A stretch of DNA of 64,000 nucleotides. Source: Streptomyces venezuelae (lineage in GTDB: Bacteria; Actinomycetota; Actinomycetes; Streptomycetales; Streptomycetaceae). The notes under the pieces were generated by a model. That model had not been told where the DNA came from and did not search any database. It saw nothing but the letters and a program-made list of their open reading frames with translations. This document shows positions 60,806 through 64,000 of the stretch, one piece after another; within the stretch, counting starts at the first letter, position 1, and each line of letters begins with the position of its first letter. The translations under genes were made by a program, and so were the position numbers. The stretch is taken from NCBI RefSeq assembly GCF_008642315.1, contig NZ_CP029192.1, positions 5,766,001 through 5,830,000 of the forward strand, written 5' to 3'.

Positions 60806-62455
60806 GTGGTGACCTTGGACGTACGGCCTCAGTTGCTTGACGCACTCTCCGCCCTGCGCGAGCGTGTCGCCGCCGCACGCTTTCCGCTCCCCCTGCCAGG
60901 GGCGCCACGCGCGCGTGCCAACCGGGACGAGTTGCTGGCGCAGCTCGATGACTATCTCGTGCCCCGGCTCAAGGCCCCCGAAGCGCCTCTTCTCGCCGTC
61001 GTCGGCGGATCCACCGGGGCCGGCAAGTCCACTCTCGTGAACTCCCTCGTGGGGCGACAGGTCAGTGAGGCGGGTGTGCTGCGGCCCACCACCCGCACGC
61101 CGGTGCTCGTCTGCCATCCGGACGACCACCACTGGTTCTCCGGGATGCGGATCCTGCCCGACCTCACGCGCGTGTGGGTGCCCCGACAGGACCCCGGGGA
61201 GGGCGGAGGCGAGGGGGAGCAGGAGGAGAGCGGGGACATGGCGGCCGTCGTCGGCGAGGAGGAGCGCGCGCTGCGTATCGAGACCGCCCCCAGCCTCCCG
61301 CGCGGACTCGCCCTCCTCGACGCACCCGACATCGACTCCCTCGTCGCCGACAACCGCGTCCTGGCCGCCGAACTGATCTCCGCGGCCGACGTATGGGTGA
61401 TGGTCACCACCGCGTCGCGGTACGCCGACGCCGTCCCCTGGCACCTGCTGCGCACCGCCAAGGAGCACGACGCCACCCTCGTCACCGTCCTCGACCGGGT
61501 GCCGCACCAGGTGGTGACCGAGGTGTCACGGCAGTACGGCGCGCTGCTCGCCAAGGCCGGGCTCGGCGACGTACCCCGCTTCACCGTGCCCGAACTGCCC
61601 GAGTCCGCGGGCGGCGGCGGACTGCTCCCCGCCACCGCCGTCGCACCCCTGCGCGCCTGGCTCACCCACCACGTCCAGGAACCCGCCGTCCGCGCCCGGG
61701 CCGTCGCCCGTACCGCCCTGGGGGTCATCCGGTCCCTCGACTCGCGCATGCCGGAGCTGGCGGGCGCCGTCGCCGCCCAGTACGCCGCCGCGCTGCGGCT
61801 CACCTCCGCCGTCGACGAGGCGTACGAGAACGAGCACGCGCGCGTGGGGAGGCGTTTGCGGGCGGGCGGGGTGCTGGCCGGCGGTGCCTTGAAGCGCTGG
61901 CGCAGCTACCCGCTCGACTGCGGGGCCGGTGAGCTGCTCGACGCCATCGCCGAGAGCCTGGAAGCGCTGCTGCTGTGCGCCGTCACCGCCGCGGACGAGC
62001 GCATCGACGAGGCCTGGCGGCGCGAACCCGCCGCCGGAGCCCCCACCCTGACCGGCCGCGACCCGGAGGTCGAGTCCGCCGAGCACCGCATCGGGATGGC
62101 CGTCCGCAGGTGGCGGCGCGAACTGGAGGAGTACGCCGAGGACGAGGTGCGCTGCCTCGAACGGGTCGACAAGAACGGCCTGCCCGACCCCGAGGTCGTC
62201 GCCGCCCTGCTCGCCACGGGACTGCTCGGCGGGCGCCGGGCGCGCGCGGCAGGGGAGGTCCTCGCCGAGCGGATCGGCGCCCAGGCCGCCGTCCGACTGC
62301 GCGACCGGGGCGGACGCCTGCTGACCGACTACCTGGAGAGGGTCCTCAACGCCGAGCGTGAGCGCAGGCTCGCCCCCTTGGACGCCCTCGAAGTGCATCC
62401 CGAACCCCAGGCCGAGCTGATCGCCGCCCTGTCCGTACTGCAGAAGGAGAGGTGA
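60806..62455 (+). CDS. dynA: dynamin-like GTPase, first of a pair
   Basis: This 549-residue protein has a dynamin/GBP-like GTPase domain: P-loop [10 protein letters not shown] with K74, switch region RPTTRTPV and a G3-like [10 protein letters not shown]. The usual NKxD is not seen; VLDRVPHQ lies in its place. The rest is helical and may form the stalk. No membrane segment is evident. It matches the Streptomyces DynA protein as I recall it, which works with DynB at sporulation septa with FtsZ. The GTG at 60806 was chosen over an upstream ATG at 60767 from homology ([16 protein letters not shown]); no clear ribosome site is visible. Confidence 0.82.
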   Translation: MVTLDVRPQLLDALSALRERVAAARFPLPLPGAPRARANRDELLAQLDDYLVPRLKAPEAPLLAVVGGSTGAGKSTLVNSLVGRQVSEAGVLRPTTRTPVLVCHPDDHHWFSGMRILPDLTRVWVPRQDPGEGGGEGEQEESGDMAAVVGEEERALRIETAPSLPRGLALLDAPDIDSLVADNRVLAAELISAADVWVMVTTASRYADAVPWHLLRTAKEHDATLVTVLDRVPHQVVTEVSRQYGALLAKAGLGDVPRFTVPELPESAGGGGLLPATAVAPLRAWLTHHVQEPAVRARAVARTALGVIRSLDSRMPELAGAVAAQYAAALRLTSAVDEAYENEHARVGRRLRAGGVLAGGALKRWRSYPLDCGAGELLDAIAESLEALLLCAVTAADERIDEAWRREPAAGAPTLTGRDPEVESAEHRIGMAVRRWRRELEEYAEDEVRCLERVDKNGLPDPEVVAALLATGLLGGRRARAAGEVLAERIGAQAAVRLRDRGGRLLTDYLERVLNAERERRLAPLDALEVHPEPQAELIAALSVLQKER

Positions 62456-62460
62456 CCGCG

Positions 62461-64000
62461 GTGACCGCCGTCACTGATCACACCGATCCCGCCGACCCCA
62501 CCGATCCCGCCGGCCGGGTACATCACAAGGACCGGGACCGCAGCCGCAGCGCATCCGACGTCGACGCCTCCCGCGCCGACGCTTCCCGCCCCGACACCCC
62601 CCGCGCGAGCCACCCCGAACCTACCGACGGCCGTTCCGGGCGCGCCTGGGACGACGGCCTCATCGCCCGCCGCGTTGAGGACGCGCAACGACCCCCGGGC
62701 GGCGGGGGCGCAGACCTGGACATCAGTGGCGGAGCCCGCTCGTACGCCCCCGCCCCCTCCACGGCCCTCAGCCCCTCCTACGAAGGCCCCCTGCGCACCC
62801 GCCTCGACGCCCTGCGCGAACTCGTCGGGCTCTCCCGCACCCGCCTCGACAGCGGCACGCTCGCCGAGGCCGGCCGCGTCCTGGACGAGGCCGCCGCCCG
62901 GCGCAGGCTCTCCGAACGGCACACCGTCGTCGCCATCGCCGGGGCCACCGGCAGCGGCAAGTCGACGCTTTTCAACGCGCTCGCCGGAGTGATGATCTCG
63001 GAGACCGGTGTGCGCAGGCCGACCACCGCCGCGCCCATCGGGTGCAGCTGGACGGACGGCGCGGCGGGCCTCCTCGACCGGCTGGGAATCCCCGGACGCC
63101 TGCGCCGCCGCCCGCTCCAGGGACCCGGCGCCGACGAACTCCAAGGGCTCGTCCTCATCGATCTGCCCGACCACGACTCGGCGGTCGGCGAGCACCGCGA
63201 GCACGTCGACCGCATCCTGGCCCTCGTCGACGCCGTCATCTGGGTCGTCGACCCGGAGAAGTACGCCGACGCGATGCTCCACGAACGCTATCTGCGCCCC
63301 ATGGCCGGCCACGCCGAAGTCACCTTCGTGGTGCTCAACCAGATCGACCGGCTGCCCGGAGACGCCGCCGACCAGGTACTCGACGATCTGCGGCGGCTCC
63401 TCGACGACGACGGCGTCGCCCTCGGCGAGCACGGGGAGCCGGGCGCCACGGTGCTCGCGATCTCCGCGCTGACGGGCGAGGGCATCGCCGAACTGCGCGA
63501 AGCACTGGGGCAGTTCACGCAGGAGCGGGGCGCCGCGGCCCGCCGTATCTCCGCGGACGTGGACGCCGCCGCGGAACGCCTGCGTCCGGTGTACGTCGAG
63601 GGGGCGCACTCCGGCCGCAACCGCGGGCGGATCGGGCTCAGCGAGGAAGCCCGTGAGGAGTTCGCCGACCGGCTCGCGGACGCCGTGGGCGCGGCGGCCG
63701 CCGGGGACGCCGCCGAGCGGGCCTGGCGCAGGCACGCGGGCAAGGCGTGCGGGGATCCGTGGTTCAGGCTGTGGCGCTGGTACGAGGCGCGGCGCTTCTC
63801 GCAGGGCGTGCCGACGCCGGTCGCCCTCGCGCCCGTGGACGAGGAGGTGACGGCGCGCCAGCGGGTGGAGCACGCCGTGCGCACGGTGGCCGACGAGGCG
63901 GCGAGGGGGCTGCCTCTGCCCTGGGGGCAGGCCGTGCGGGAGGCCGCGGTGCGCGGCGCCGAGGGACTTCCCGAGGCGCTCGACGAGCTGGCGGTGACGG
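62461..64000 (+). CDS. dynB: dynamin-like GTPase, second of a pair (3' end missing)
   Basis: The first 513 codons are in the window; the gene runs on past 64000. After a low-complexity Asp/Ser/Arg-rich N-terminal region (about 1-110) comes a GTPase domain: P-loop GATGSGKST with K167, switch RPTTAAP, LIDLPDHDS (G3) and VLNQIDRLP (G4). In the Streptomyces pair, DynB carries the membrane segments, which would lie in the missing part. The GTG at 62461, six bases after the dynA stop with AGGAG upstream, is preferred over the GTG overlapping that stop. Confidence 0.82.
   Translation, partial: MTAVTDHTDPADPTDPAGRVHHKDRDRSRSASDVDASRADASRPDTPRASHPEPTDGRSGRAWDDGLIARRVEDAQRPPGGGGADLDISGGARSYAPAPSTALSPSYEGPLRTRLDALRELVGLSRTRLDSGTLAEAGRVLDEAAARRRLSERHTVVAIAGATGSGKSTLFNALAGVMISETGVRRPTTAAPIGCSWTDGAAGLLDRLGIPGRLRRRPLQGPGADELQGLVLIDLPDHDSAVGEHREHVDRILALVDAVIWVVDPEKYADAMLHERYLRPMAGHAEVTFVVLNQIDRLPGDAADQVLDDLRRLLDDDGVALGEHGEPGATVLAISALTGEGIAELREALGQFTQERGAAARRISADVDAAAERLRPVYVEGAHSGRNRGRIGLSEEAREEFADRLADAVGAAAAGDAAERAWRRHAGKACGDPWFRLWRWYEARRFSQGVPTPVALAPVDEEVTARQRVEHAVRTVADEAARGLPLPWGQAVREAAVRGAEGLPEALDELAVT

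Overview
The window is chromosomal DNA from a streptomycete-type actinobacterium. It is very GC-rich, uses many GTG and some TTG starts with purine-rich ribosome binding sites, and has many 4-base ATGA or GTGA gene overlaps. It carries typical Streptomyces gene families: two dynamin-like sporulation GTPases, an SCP2 protein, vWA lipoproteins, many one-component regulators and short GC-rich intergenic repeats. I see no plasmid, phage, insertion sequence or CRISPR array. Functions come from reading motifs and family resemblance; no database search was possible.

Layout. 1-6231: the end of an unidentified gene, a PucR-type regulator, and a divergent cassette of Na+/solute symporter, agmatinase-family ureohydrolase and thiamine-diphosphate enzyme, probably for uptake and breakdown of a guanidino compound. 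6332-15863: exported and cell-surface functions (class A beta-lactamase-like protein, a one-chain tandem ABC exporter, a small Cys-containing exported protein, an S37 peptidase, a lipoprotein and a GH3 N-acetylglucosaminidase-like enzyme). 15864-22427: 78-bp tandem repeats, then regulator/transporter pairs (LysR with EamA, a MarR-GNAT fusion, LysE, MocR) and a TIM-barrel isomerase. 22507-26832: a LacI-controlled three-gene catabolic operon of unknown substrate. 26859-31459: DUF937 protein, RecD2 helicase and citrate synthase. 31460-34969: a structured low-GC gap, then a copper operon (copA, copZ) under a CsoR-type operator, and a tiny HTH protein. 35181-42394: an inositol catabolism cluster (iolE-like gene divergent from iolC, aldolase, iolB, iolD and methylmalonate-semialdehyde dehydrogenase). 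Only the first dehydrogenase and a transporter are missing.

42502-47145: a tautomerase-like isomerase, an APC permease, a two-component system and a small membrane protein. 47276-50799: an unusual protein joining an extracytoplasmic S15/CocE-like hydrolase to a cytoplasmic ABC ATPase in one chain, coupled to an ABC-2 permease. 50922-54313: a vWA lipoprotein and an AftB-like GT-C glycosyltransferase. 54386-57677: SCP2 protein, TetR regulator and long-chain acyl-CoA ligase, linked by three identical-pattern TTAC-N6-GTAA sites. 57871-60198: small exported, membrane and VOC proteins. 60425-60497: tRNA-Arg(UCU). 60806-64000: dynamin-like GTPase pair; the second runs off the window.

The points most worth following up are the hydrolase-ABC fusion, the TTAC-N6-GTAA lipid regulon, the ureohydrolase/TPP cassette, the LacI-DUF993 operon, and the structured gap between citA and copA.
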